Below, piece by piece: positions 42,480 to 53,861 of a stretch of DNA of 64,000 nt. The translations under genes and the position numbers were made by a program. The notes beneath the pieces are model-generated. The model made no database searches. It saw nothing but the letters and a program-made list of their open reading frames with translations, and had not been told where the DNA came from. Each line of letters begins with the position of its first letter. The stretch's first letter is position 1. The stretch comes from Owenia fusiformis (taxonomy: Eukaryota; Annelida; Polychaeta; Sabellida; Oweniidae), in assembly GCA_903813345.2 (NCBI GenBank), contig CAIIXF020000011.1:4362571-4426570 (forward strand). Reading direction: 5' to 3'.

Positions 42480-43115
42480 TTCCCACAAATTGCAACAAAC
42501 AGTCTTCGCTAGAGAATTCAAGAGGGGGAATGATAAAAACAGAAATCGTTGTTCTGATGTCCAATTTAATAGGGGCGATATATAAAATGATCCCCAAGAA
42601 ATATAGAGATGGTGGATCTTTTCTTTCTATAATGAATGAAGTGGGGAACGGGGAAAAATCCAACAAAAAAAATATATTAAAAAATCGCTGAGGAAGGGAT
42701 GGACCTACATCAGTATAGGGGACATACACGTGAGGAACATGTTAGCCCCGACGGACTAAATAAGGCGGAGGCTGACTACTTTCCTTCGGTGAGATATTTT
42801 CCTTTAGGGGAGAGCTTGCACTATGCCCTTAGAAAGGGGTTGATGACATTTGAAAGATTAAGATTAAGTGTCAGAAACCAATGGGCTATTGGGGCCTTTT
42901 AAATGTCCATAAAAGTATCAACGCAATTGCTGGACAATTTGCCATATATTTTTCAGTCATTTGACAATGTTTGAAGAGGTGAAAAAATCAGTTTGTCATC
43001 CCGTAAACCAGAGAAAGGCTATCAAACCCAACAGTGCTTGTGGGAAGAAGAAAGACATCGATGACAGCTGACAGTTGTCGATATGGCCAGTCCCATCTAA
43101 ACGCTTGGCCCCTGT
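42480..43115 (+). pseudogene. PC4-family gene, decayed copy B
   Basis: The leader ACTACAACAAACAGTCTTC-type sequence precedes ATG 42,531 (IKTEIVVLMSNLIGAIYKM, KKYRDGGSFLSIMNE). Further on, in other frames, one reads PLGESLHYALRKGLMTFERL (the PC4-like core), then IKVSTQLLDNLPYIF and NSACGKKKDIDD..PVPSKR, matching the C-terminal exon at 15,030. Several stops interrupt it. It shows that the PC4-like core and the SACGKKK exon belong to one gene. Confidence 0.65.
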
Positions 43116-43181
43116 CATTTATCTTTTCCTTTTTCTCATCCCCACCCTATAATTAAGTTTATGGCAATATCGCATAGAAAT

Positions 43182-43476
43182 CATATAAAGTCCCAAATGT
43201 GCAGTGATTTCCATACACTCTTGTGCAAACGCCAAAAGAATTACAAAAACCAACTGACAACAGTCTTCACCAAAGAATTTTAGATAGAGAATGATAAAAA
43301 CAGAAATCGTTGTTCTGATGTCCAATTTAATAGGGGCGATCTATGAAATGATCACCAAGAAATATAGAGATGGTGGGTCTTTTCTTTCCATAATGGATAA
43401 AGTGGCGGATGGGGAAAATCCAACAAAAAAACAAAAAATCCTGGGGACAGGGAATACTACCTTCACCAATATATAA
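43182..43476 (+). pseudogene. PC4-family gene, decayed copy C with promoter
   Basis: CATATAAAG (43,182) and CCATACACTCTTGTGC precede ATG 43,291: MIKTEIVVLMSNLIGAIYEM, KKYRDGGSFLSIMDKVADG and KQKILGTGNTTFTNI, then a stop. This is the cleanest N-terminus of the tandem series. The core domain is missing downstream. Confidence 0.65.
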
Positions 43477-43479
43477 GGA

Positions 43480-44180
43480 TTATGTACTGGGAGGCTTTGA
43501 ATATGGGGTTTATACAGAGGGAGATATGCATATCTTTCCCAGAGACAGTAGGGACCGGTGGTAGATGTGAATATCTCACGAGGGATAACATAACATAACT
43601 GCTTTACCCTATATCCAGTAGAATTTTCTAATTCTTTTTCAGTTTTTAATTTTTATTTTGTCAAGCTTTTTTCTCCATTTTTCCAATTTTTTCATATTTT
43701 TGCTTTTTTCCAGATAATTTTCAAAGCGGGAAGATATGCCCTGGAGCGGGAGATATGGAAGTTCTGGATATGGAAACCTTAAAATCAGGATACGGGATAT
43801 GTCTTACCAACTTATCTCTCTAAAAAATCTACTGGACATAGGATAAAAGAGATTAGTTCGAGACTGGTGTATGATAAATACATCGGCCTCTCCAAACGAA
43901 GATAGTCTGAGTTAACCGACGTTTTGAAGGCGAGACAAAATCAATACGCTGAGTATTTTACATTCACAGACCAGAGATACAATGTATGTGAAACTATTGG
44001 AAGAGATAGACATTCCAGTTATGGAAGAGCACTCTGTTTATTTTTGGGGGACATTGTTATCTGCTTCCCATGTTTATGACACGTTTTGACTACAGTTCAG
44101 TCGAGTAGGGACTGGGCACCAGTGCTATTCCTACAATTGTTTGTGTCTGCGGCAAATGTGTTGGGGAGTTGTAAAGAAGG
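43480..44180. other. No gene seen
   Basis: AT-rich spacer with a poly-pyrimidine/T stretch near 43,630-43,710 and no recognisable frame or repeat. It marks the end of the element-type genes. Confidence 0.45.
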
Positions 44181-44183
44181 CAC

Positions 44184-44360
44184 TGGCGGATCTGGAGGGG
44201 GGCCTGGGGGGCCCAGAAAAAAGGCCTTAAGGTACCAAAAAGTGGGCCTTTTGGTCATTACTGGGCCTTTATAGGCCTTATATTTTAATTTCAGGCCAAA
44301 TTTTGAAGAAAATGGGCCTCAAAATTTCAAAATTTGGGCCCACTTTCCAGATCCGCTCCT
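44184..44360. mobile_element. MITE-like element with GGCGGATCTGGA ends
   Basis: GGCGGATCTGGAGGGGGGCC at the left and its imperfect inverse (GGGCCCACTTTCCAGATCCG) at the right enclose a GGCC/GGGCCTTTT-rich interior of about 140 bases. No clear target duplication was found. Confidence 0.65.
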
Positions 44361-44419
44361 GAAAAAGACCAGTCACGTCCCTACAAAATAGCTTGGTACT
44401 CGGATTTAAGAAGGTAAAG

Positions 44420-45570
44420 GAATAGCTTATGGAAAGCTGTTGGTCATTTTACTATTTGATTGTGTTATAAAGGGAATATCAATAGATAGTTGGTTACATA
44501 AAAAAAGAGTGTAAATATAACGAAAGGCGTACCTCAACAACATCTTTGTGGTCATTCCAGTTGTGAACATCGTAGAAGCACCGTAGAGACATTCGTGTTG
44601 TCGGCCAGTTCCATTGTTAATACTGAGGTAATACTCTAAACATACATGTAGTCGGGGATTTCCATTGTAAATAGTGTAATGTTGTAGAACAACCTTAAAC
44701 GCCCCCTGCATACGTGCCTTAATTAAACGCCCTTGTAGTCTGGAATTCCCATTGCAGATATTGCAGAAATACCTTCAACGTCCATAAAGTCAGGCATTCC
44801 TAATGTTAATCCTTTACACGCACCTAAAACATTCATGTAGGCGGGCCTTCTCATTGTAAAGACGAAGTGTAAATATCCTTTAAACGTCCGTGTAAAAGGC
44901 GGGGCATTCTCATTGTTAATAATTGTAAATGCCTTAATTAAACGCCCATGTAGCCTGGAATTCCCGTTGCAAATATTGCAGAAATACCTTTAACGTTCAT
45001 ATAGTCAGTCGTTCCGAATTTTATACTGTACACGCACCTCAAACGTTAGTTCAACAAGTTAAACCTAGTCTGGGCCTTATTTCTTATCTGACATTTCTTG
45101 TGGCCCGCCCTAGGTTTAACATTCGTGCCTATTCGGCCCTTGATGTTAAAAAATTAATGATGGCCTATGGCAGCGCATGAATTCAATACGCGTTTTATTA
45201 ATAACTGATAGTGAGAATTTGCATCCAATGAAAGCATAGCACGGAAGTTAAACCCAACCACGGCAACAAGAACACTCAGATTATAAATGAAAGCCGTGGT
45301 ATTGGGTTTAACTTGTTGAACTACTCAAACTTCCGTGAAGACGGGCTTCGAATTGTAAATAGGCAGTGTAAAAATACTTAAACGTTATGTAAAGGCGGTG
45401 CATTTCATTGTAAATATTGTAGAAATACCTTCAACGTCCATATAGTCGGGCATTCCGAATTAATACTGCACAAGCACCTCAAACGGCCATGTAGACGGGC
45501 CTTCCCATTGTAGCCTAAATAGCATCTAAAATAACTGTATATGTAATGGTCGAGCATTCCTATCCTTGAT
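44420..45570. repeat. Degenerate 54-bp minisatellite-like units (copy 1)
   Basis: Units of the type CATGTAGTCGGGNATTCC-ATTGTAAATA-CTGTAC-ACGCACCTMAAAC recur throughout, with drift and deletions. The leader (TGGTCATTTTACT..CGTACCTCAACAACATC) matches 63,740-63,845, where younger units follow. A MITE is inserted at 45,048. Confidence 0.75.
45048..45322. mobile_element. 275-bp MITE with AGTTCAACAAGTTAAACC ends
   Basis: The 18-base ends are perfect inverted repeats. The flanking CTCAAACG and CTCAAACT fit an 8-bp target duplication with one change, and the host repeat continues across the site. An 8-bp duplication suggests a hAT-type transposase. Confidence 0.75.
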
Positions 45571-45723
45571 ACTGTACTCGTAAGTACATAGTAATCATGT
45601 AGTCCTAGTTTGCATACAATGACTGTCCTTCAATGTAAAACACTTATATAGTACTATGTCTGGTTTAACAGGAGATAAGCGCAATCATTGCGAAACACGC
45701 TGTCAACTACGCGTCAGTAATTA

Positions 45724-46208
45724 AGGGACCGAGTCAATATTTCACTGGCTGTCAATAATCGTAATTAATTACGTTGGGGGAGGGGGGGTAAACGCTTTTT
45801 GATAACGTATCAGGTATCGATCGATTATTAGTTTCTTGGGGTTTCGTCTTCTGCAATTTCTGCATTCCATTTTCGTTCGTAACTCCTGGCATTCTCACAA
45901 TGGCGGCGCCCGTCAAAAAGGCAAGGTACAAGAAAATCTGTTTGGAAAGGTGAAAAACAGCAACATTTGCATTCATATCACAAACATTCAACTATGAGAG
46001 CTTATAGACAAGTATCTGACCAGGTCGGATGGTGATAGAAAATCGTCAATAAACGAAGTCAATCAAAGGTGAAAATCCAATAAACATGCGGATATTGGAC
46101 ATTTTGTCTCGTTTACAACTCGCACAACATTTTGACCTTCATTAGAAGGGGGGAAGACTCAACTTAATTGATTGCGTTTTTGACGGGCATTGAAATATTG
46201 ACCTGGCC
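45724..46208. mobile_element. 485-bp MITE with about 60-bp inverted ends and an exon-like interior
   Basis: GGGACCGAGTCAATATTTCA at the left pairs with the inverse of GAAATATTGACCTGGCCCC at the right, continuing inwards for about 60 bases. Inside, CACAATGGCGGCGCCC starts MAAPVKKARYKKICLER on the plus strand, just before GTGAAA. Confidence 0.65.
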
Positions 46209-46479
46209 CCTGACAACGCGAATATCCAAAATCATAATATTAGACACTATTAACACAGCAGGAGGTTGGGCGTTTATAGTTTGGCCCAGCTGGATTATAA
46301 CCAGGTGATTGGCCAATTAAACCATTGCACTGCAAACTGACAACCCCTATTGTTTCGGCTATTTTTGGCATCATAAGTACCAACATTTAGAAACGCTCCG
46401 TATCTTCTACAGCATTTTGGGTGCGAATTATGGAATAATTTTAACTAAACAATGGATTGAAAAACACAATGTCATGTTG

Positions 46480-47225
46480 TGAGAGATTCTAAGGGTAATT
46501 GAAAGACGTGACTAAGTGTGTAGAAAATATTGCAAATAGCGGTGAAGTAATATTATATAATCTGTTTTATGAAGTTTCTAGGGAACATGTTGTCATTTGG
46601 TTTTAGTTTGAGATAGTTATCATGCAATAAAGCAACAGGGTCCAGGACATCATGATATACCATGACATCTCATTTCTTCTCAGCCCTGAGATGCCATGAT
46701 ATAATGAGCTTGATTTGGCGATTCAGGAGAGCCCAAAATTGAGGATTTTTGAGATCTTTCATCCCAGCTCATATTTCATTTAATTGGGGTCATTAAACTT
46801 GTGTACACGTACCTTTGCTAATGTCTGCTGTTAAATACAATGCCTATTATGTAATGTATTGACATTAGGTAAATGATTATATGATAACTATCACACTTAT
46901 TGACAGTTATAACTTTTCCCATCTGATGTGCTCAGATCACAGAATATGCCTCATAATATCAGAGCATGTTTCAGGTGAAACAGAAAGATGCTATGAGTAT
47001 CAGAATGGGTCCAGGATAGCCTATTGATGTTATGAATGATAACCCTCATTTGAAAGATTGGGTAAACAGATAAGCTCGATAGTTGAGTCAAAAGTCGACC
47101 CTCACTCGATAGTTGGTGGCTAGCGGACTTCTCAGCAGTGGGCAATAAAATCTATTCAAATGCTAATTGGTAAATCATTATTTCAGCTGACGGGTCCGAT
47201 ATTTTGGTATATAACGAATGCACAC
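46480..47225. repeat. Segmental duplication, copy 1 (partner 48,943-49,310)
   Basis: GTGACTAAGTGTGTAG..GTTTGAGATAGTTATCATGC and GGGTCCAGGATAGCCTATTG..CGAATGCACACTTA recur at 48.95-49.31 kb. Copy 1 is split by about 320 extra bases (46,675-46,995). No gene is seen in it; the frame at 47,233-47,448 downstream has no domain. Confidence 0.8.
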
Positions 47226-47619
47226 TTAGATTTTGCATGAATACCCAATTTTGTATGAATCATTAGAAATGCATTTGAAAATTTGCAGCTGCGTCCCAGG
47301 TAATATGACGGTTAATGGTCAGATTCAACTTAAATTAGAAAACACTTGGATGGAATCCGTTTCCAAAAATCCTAAGCTGACGAGATTTTTTAATATTCAT
47401 ACCAAATATGAAAATATTGTCCATTGGAAACCGGGTATAAAATACTGAAAAGCACCAAGTATGTTTCCAAAATGTCAAACCTATTTATCCACGTCGTCGA
47501 CAATCAAAACTGTTAAATCACAGGAAGGGATCAAACAGCAAACATACAAACAAAATATTATACAATAATTATTATCAATTAAAAGAAGAAAGACAATTCG
47601 TTAAGAATGTATATTTGTA

Positions 47620-48105
47620 CCTGCCATGGCAAATATCCATTGGCGATAACTGTCTTTTCTGTGGACTCGTTTTCTTAAAGTTCACCCAGGTGTCCCCTGG
47701 GGGCACTTGGATAATAAGTTTTCAGCCTGTAAACGACGAAAGACGATCTGGTTTCAAAATAAGAAAAAAATCAAAAAATCCCAAGAAGATAATAAAATAA
47801 ATATGTACTGAAGAGTTCGATAAAGTTTTAAAAACGAGATGGCCACTTGAATTTATAACTGAGTTTCCTTACTGTTAAAAAATAAACTATTCCTAAATGC
47901 GAAATGTATTTTATTTTTGAGGAAAATATTATGTTCTAAATATTAAAAACATTATGAACTTTTTTACTGACATAGCATTTTAAAATGAGGTATAAGTGAA
48001 ATAAATTACTTGTATACAATGGAGTCAATCAGATTACAACAAGTAATGTTAGTGTGAAGAGGTAGGCTAAATATAGCCACATCCGTGGGAGTATTTTAGC
48101 AGATC
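47620..48105. repeat. Segmental duplication, continuing part (partner 49,340-49,716)
   Basis: The AGGTGTCCC..GG..CTTGGATAATAA and TGTAAACGACGAAAGAC phrases, then TTTTAAAAACGAGATGGCCA and TACAATGGAGTCAATCAG, match 49,380-49,716. Here the sequence runs on uninterrupted as TTACAACAAGTAATGTTAGT (48,035-48,054). This preserves the empty site of the tandem elements at 49,717-55,682. Confidence 0.85.
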
Positions 48106-48109
48106 CCGC

Positions 48110-48950
48110 TCAGATACGTGAAAAGGTCAAGGAGCAGGGGATCGATGGAGGTTTCATAACAGACTTATTCGAGATTGTCTTCCTGTGGGAGTGACAAATG
48201 ATCCGTGAAATGGTCAAGGAGCAGGGGATCGATGGAGGTTTCATAACAGACTTATTCGAGATTGTCTTCCTGTGGGAGTGACAAATGATCCGTGAAATGG
48301 TCAAGGAGCAGGGGATCGATGGAGGTTTCATAACAGACTTATTCGAGATTGTCTTCCTGTCGGAGTGACAAATGATCCGTGAAAAAGGTCAAAGAGCAGG
48401 GGATGGATGGAGGTTTCATAACAGACTTATTCGAGATTGTCTTCCTGTGGGAGTGACAAATGATCTGTGAAAAGGTCAAGGAGCAGGGGATCGATGGAGG
48501 TTTCATAACAGACTTATTCGAGATTGTTTTCCTGTGGGAGTGACGATTGATCCGTGAAATGGTAAAGGAGCAGGGGATCGATGGAGGTTTCATAACAGAC
48601 TTATTCGGGATTGTTTTCAAGTGGGAGTGACAAATGATCCGTGAAAAGGTCAAGGAGCAGGGGATCGATGGAGGTTTCATAACAGATTTAATCGGTATTG
48701 TCTTCCAGTGGGAGTGACAAATGATCCGTGGAAAGGTCAAGGAGCAGGGGATCGATGGAGGTTTCATAACAGACTTATTCGGGATTGTTTTCAAGTGGGA
48801 GTGACAAATGATCCGTGAAAAGGTCAAGGAGCAGGGGATCGATGGAGGTTTCATAACAGACTTATTCGAGATTGTCTTCCTGTGGGAGTGACAAATGATC
48901 CGTGAAAAGGTCAAGGAGCAGGGGATCGATGGAGGTTTCATAACAGACTA
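48110..48950. repeat. 87-bp satellite array, about 9.7 units
   Basis: The unit ATCCGTGAAAAGGTCAAGGA..GGGATCGATGGAGG..TTCATAACAGACTTATTCGA..GTGGGAGTGACAAATG repeats head to tail. Because 87 is divisible by 3, a minus-strand frame stays open for 29 codons per unit, and a plus-strand frame meets one TGA per unit. Units with GGGATTGTTTTCAAG alternate (near 48,605 and 48,782), a hint of higher-order structure. The two-unit array at 56,545 has the same flank, AGGTAGGCTAAA..CACATCCGTGGGAG. Confidence 0.9.
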
Positions 48951-49716
48951 AGTGTGTATTCGCTAGAAAATATTGCAACTAGCGATGAAGTAATATTGTA
49001 TAATCTGTTTTATGAAGTTTCTAGCGAACATGTTGTCATTTGGTGTTAGTTTGAGATAGTTATCATGCAAAAAAGCTATTAAAGCAACAGGGTCCAGGAT
49101 AGCCTATTGATGTTATGAATGATAACCCTCATTTGAAAGATTGGGTAAACAGATAAGCTCGATAGTTTGGTCAAAAGTCGACCCTCACTCGATAGTTGGT
49201 GGCTAGCGGACTTCTCAGCAGTGGGCAATAAAATCTATTCAAATGCTAATTGGGTAATCATTATTTCAGCTGACGGGTCCGATATTTGGTATATAACGAA
49301 TGCACACTTATTCGAGATTATTCTCCTGTGGGAATGACAAATGATCCCGCATGTTTTACGAGACTTATGGACCGATGTACTCGATGTAAAGTACACCTAG
49401 GTGTCCCTAGGGGACAGTTGGATAATAATTGTACACCATGTAAACGACGAAAGACAATCTGGTTACAAAATAAGAAAAAAAATCAAAAAATCATAAGAAG
49501 GTTATAAAATAGATATGTGAAGAAGTTTTAAAAACGAGATGGCCACTTGAATTCATAACTGAGTTGTCTTATTGATGAAAAATAAACATTGCATCAATGC
49601 GAAATGTATTTTCCTTTAGAGGAAAATATTATGTTCTAATTATTAAATTAAGTGGAGGTGCTGTATAAGTGAAATAAATAACTTGTGTATACAATGGAGT
49701 AAATCAGATTACAACA
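48943..49716. repeat. Segmental duplication, copy 2
   Basis: It continues the array with the 46.5-kb sequence, then a lone diverged array end (CTTATTCGAGATTATTCTCC) and the 47.6-kb sequence, up to TTACAACA at 49,716, where the tandem elements begin. An open frame at 49,286-49,507 (CFTRLMDRCTRCKVHLG) has Cys pairs but no recognised family. Confidence 0.75.
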
Positions 49717-52682
49717 ATTAAAATTCAACACGTTTGAAATTAGAGTTGAATTATTTTATTTCCGGTTGATATAACGTCTTAGCGTTAGTGAAATCGAACG
49801 CGATTTTAACTGATTGGATAACATGATGTGATCATGAGTAGGTTATGTGAGTGGATGCACGATGGGATCGTGTTATTCTGCGAGTAGCAACCGAAGCGTT
49901 TATACACAGTTTTAGCATGATGCGTCTATTTTTGGTGCATTCGGTCTTTATCATTTAGCCCTTGTTATATGCTTATATTGATACCTAAATATACGATGAA
50001 CAGAGGATGCATGTACTGTACCGTCAATGTGTTTCTACATTGGATTGATACTCATCTTTCGTCCTGATGCAGTAAGAAATCGCCAACGATTTGGCAAGGG
50101 TAAGAAGTAGTTTATATTGAAACAAGTAATCTTTTGCAATTTCGTAAGTTTTAGAAAAGATAGAAAAAATTGTTGGACCTTTTATGAAAATGCTCTGCAT
50201 AAACGATTTAAACGATTTTATACATGTAAATCCGAAAAGTGACCATGTGATCGTTTGAGTTCCAGTAACATCGAAAGATGCGACGCTACCCGAGAGGTGC
50301 GCCGGTGCATGAGAAGTAACGCTGAGGGCCAATGTTTGGATTGTGAGTAACGCTAAACAAGGAGGGTTCAGCTATCGCAATGAATAAGATAAGTAGTTGT
50401 TAACAGATTTGCTTAGTATATCAAATATCCTTTTTTAATGTAAGGATACTGGGTTTTGCTAAACATATTTAGATTGGCCATAGGTGCAGGAGCACTAAAG
50501 ATTGCAAGATCTATTGTTCAGTCACGGGCAAGACGCCACACTGCTACATACGTTGGATATTTGTAACTTGACTGTCAAAATGTTCATGTTTTTGAAATCT
50601 TTCAGATATTTAGGTAACGACGCAAACTGGTACGTTTTCCGATGATTTGTATAAACTGCATTTTAGGTGTTTTTAGGGAGATGGGATCCATACAAACAAA
50701 CATCCCATTTAGATGTGGCAGTTTTTAAACCGGAGTTACGGTTTTAGGATTGTTAAGTTGTTTCAGACATGGTATTAGCAAGGTGCAAATATGCTCCCTC
50801 AGTTTTGCAAAAAACAGCGTTGGGCAAAGATTTTTAAAATGATATTTTATAGCAAACGTTTTTCAAATGAACTCTGTGTTGCGCATATACAGAGATAGAT
50901 ATTACAATTATAGTTTTTGTATAAAGTTGTGAAACGTAAGCATTTTAATGTTGTAAGTCATGACAAACAACTAACGAGTTGTGTTACTGAAGAGTCATTG
51001 AATTGTTAAATGTCGTCGATTGGTGAGCCATATTGGTATACCATTTAAGTTATTAGCTAATAACGCGTATTTGTATTTAGAACAGACATTAATTGTCGTG
51101 AATCGTTACTGGGAAGGTTGGATTCAGACATACACCTTGGATACTTCATATCCTGCAAGTGAAATTGTACACTTGTATTTTCATATCTTTTATTATCAAG
51201 AGGATACTTGGATTCGACAGATTCATAATGAATTTTTGTGAGCTACATGTTATCGCAAACATCTTCGTTTGCTACTCAAAACATTCATTCATATTTAGAA
51301 ATGATCAAAATGCCATTAAAGGGCTCTGAGAGTAATCATAACAGTCTTTTTGGTTGGGAAATGTCGTGAATCGTTGCCAGGAAGGTAGGGTTCAGGCATA
51401 TGTTTTAGATACCGAATATCCGTACAAGAATAAATTGCATACTGTATAAGTTTCTATATTCAGAACTTTTCTTCTTCAAAGATAAGTTGCTTAATTATGG
51501 AGAATATTTTATTTGACTGATTCAGTTAAATAAACTGCTTGATCAAATGAGTTCTAAGAGTAGTCGTATTCAGGCTCAAACAGTTAATCTTGATGATGCA
51601 AAAAGGTTACTAGAATATCTTTAATTTGCATGTTCATAAATAGCTTTTTTGCTTAAAATATCGGGGAGCGATATCTTTGAATACTGGTTATGTGAAATAG
51701 AAGTGAAATGCTGGTCTATAAAAGTGCATTGTATAATATCAGCATTTTAAGTTTACTAATAAGATGTTTATACCAACAGTTTGGTCTAGTATCTCTGTTT
51801 ATAACATTGATGAATAGGGTGGTTATCTTTGTTGGTATGTTGTGAATCGATACATGGGTAGTCGGATTCAGACATATGCTTGGTACGCATACTTTGCAAT
51901 AATGGTTGTATTTGCTTACTTTTCGTCTTTAACACTCTTGTTTTCGATTTGTTTGAAAATCGATCGATACTTTTCTAAAGCGATTAGAAGATTTTGAATA
52001 AATACTTAAATAGTCTGATTAGGCAGGTGAATTGATTTCCCGAATATAATCATTTAGGTTTAAAACCTGGACTATTTTTTAGAAGATAGTTGATTTGTCT
52101 TGATTCGAGACTGAGAGTGGACAGATTTGGACATTTACTTTGGTTACATTGTTAGATAAATGCATGATTATTGCATGTTGAATAGTTTATCGAAGATTAA
52201 ATAAAAACTTGCGGAGTTGCTCCTGGTCCAAATGATAATTGTACATTTCTAGAGTTTACTGTATATAGCATAGAGAAATCGATGTAAGATAGACAATGGT
52301 TTGAGTTTACACATTGGGTATTTTGATCCAGGTATGTTTCCTGGATGATCCATGTTTTTGCAAACATTGATGTTTAAAATTTATTACTGCATATAATTTT
52401 GGTTAAAATTGAGCAAGTTATTTGAAAGATGATAAAATCTTTAAGAAGAAAGATGAAATGCCAAGAAACTATTTTAATCTGGCATATTCACGGATGTATT
52501 TAGAATGCAGAGCGAAATTGAAATATTACATTTTTAGATTTTAAAGAATCAAACGAATTGTTGTGAATTGATTTTTGAAGTTGTCAATTCAGATAGACTA
52601 CGCGATCGTTATGTTTTACCTGCAGCGACAAGAAATACACTTGGTAAAATTACATATTTGAACTCTGACTGAGGATTGTTAT

Positions 52683-53195
52683 TATGTTTGGCATAATAGC
52701 CATTACGTTGAGTAGTTGTTCTGTTGAATAAAAATTGTTGTCATGCTTGACATTATAGCCATGACGTCGAATAGTAGTTAATATGGTTTTAAGATGATAG
52801 TTGTGTTCCTAACAACATTTATGATATTAGTGCGACGAACACATTAGAGAAGTGTTCGTCAGCTAATTGCATTTCTATATTGAACATGTTTGGCATTATG
52901 GCCATTACGTTGAGTAGTTGTTCTGTTAAAGCACAGTTGGCACTCCGACATAAAAATTGTTATCATGTTTGGCATAATTACCAGAACGTCGAATAGTTGT
53001 TCTGTTGAAGTACAGTTGGAACTCCGACGTAAATATTGTTGTCATGTTTGGCATTATTTCCAGTGCGTCGAATAGTTGTTCTGTTGTAGTACAGTTGGAA
53101 CTCCGACGTAAAAATTGTTATCATGTTTGGCATTGTAGCCATTACGTCGAGCAGTTGTTCTGATGCAGTACAGTTCGAACTCTGACGTAAAAGTC
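52683..53195. repeat. 79-bp minisatellite inside T1
   Basis: ATGTTTGGCATTATGGCCAT..ACGTCGAATAGTTGTTCTGTTG..CAGTTGGAACTCCGACG repeats about four times from 52,887, with two earlier diverged units at 52,683-52,790. Confidence 0.85.
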
Positions 53196-53334
53196 TATTT
53201 GTATCGTGGGTTGACGGATTCATATAATGCGTCGAACGCAGGTACAATTTAGCAACCTCAAAAGGGGTTAGTCGCTTGGAGCGACAATGCGATATTTGCA
53301 TGTTTTTAATGCTAGTTCTGTGTAATTTCAGGAA

Positions 53335-53710
53335 ATTCAACCCATAGTAGGGTATGGACACACGCCTAAATGAACACTGGAACACAAGTTGTCCTTATAA
53401 GATAGATACAAGTGTGATATAAATAAGATGCTTTGGACTGATTCAAGAAGACTACTTGGTTGGATTGAGATCCATATAAGACAGATACAAGAAATACAAC
53501 CCATAGTAGGATATGGACACAAGCCTAAGTGAACTCTGGAACACATTTTGTCCATACAAGATAGATACAAGCGTGATATAGGTTAGATGCTTTGAGCTGA
53601 TTAATAGAAGACTTTACTTTGTTGGATTGAGATCCATAGAAGATAGATACATGTACGTGTGATACAGTGAAGATGCCTTGGACTGATTCAAGGAAGACTA
53701 CCTTTGTTGG
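53335..53710. repeat. About 165-bp repeat inside T1, 2.2 units
   Basis: AACCCATAGTAGGGTATGGA..AAGATAGATACAAG..GATGCTTTGGACTGATTCAA..GGATTGAGATCCATA occurs twice with a third partial unit. Minus-strand frames across it (53,337-53,746) are by-products. Confidence 0.8.
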
Positions 53711-53861
53711 AAGTCTCAAGGAAGAGACATTTCGAGCTTTGGACACTAGTTTGCCCGTTTTTTAGGAGGTTCTGGCGTAGCTGCTGGCTCGAATTTAATC
53801 CTATAATATATGTGATATTATGTTGTGTGGTTTGTGGTGAAGACTGTTTAATTAGGAAATA

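Larger units (their letters stand above)
49717..53861 (+). mobile_element. Tandem element T1: 4,145 bp, rolling-circle-like, no gene found
   Basis: It starts ATTAAAATTCAACACGTTTG and ends TTTAATTAGGAAATA. Its first 199 bases and last 82 bases are identical to those of T2, which follows directly. The empty site at 48,035-48,054 shows no target duplication beyond one base. The end block contains a hairpin-forming CATAATATCACATATATTAT (minus strand). Inside are degenerate repeats: a roughly 60-base GTCGTGAATCGTTACTGGGA motif three times (51,085, 51,362, 51,825), a 79-bp array and a 165-bp repeat. No replicase or other domain was recognised. Confidence 0.7.

Noticed and set aside
1-43500. Complete Polinton/adintovirus with capsid, ATPase, protease and integrase genes
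   Set aside because: I looked for these in all listed frames and saw none; only polymerase pieces and accessory-type genes are supported.
45752-45991. Minus-strand ORF of 79 codons
   Set aside because: It lies inside a MITE, opposite the more plausible MAAPVKK exon, and has no domain.
48339-48941. 200-codon minus-strand ORF of 29-residue repeats as a protein gene
   Set aside because: It follows from an 87-bp period in a satellite array; there is no start context, promoter, splice site or domain, and the array continues on both sides.
48110-48950. CRISPR-like array
   Set aside because: Units are contiguous 87-mers without unique spacers, and the genome is eukaryotic.
49286-49507. Cys-rich ORF as a small zinc or secreted protein
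   Set aside because: It is made of an array-unit end joined to duplicated flank; the sister region at 47.6 kb does not keep the frame or the Cys residues.
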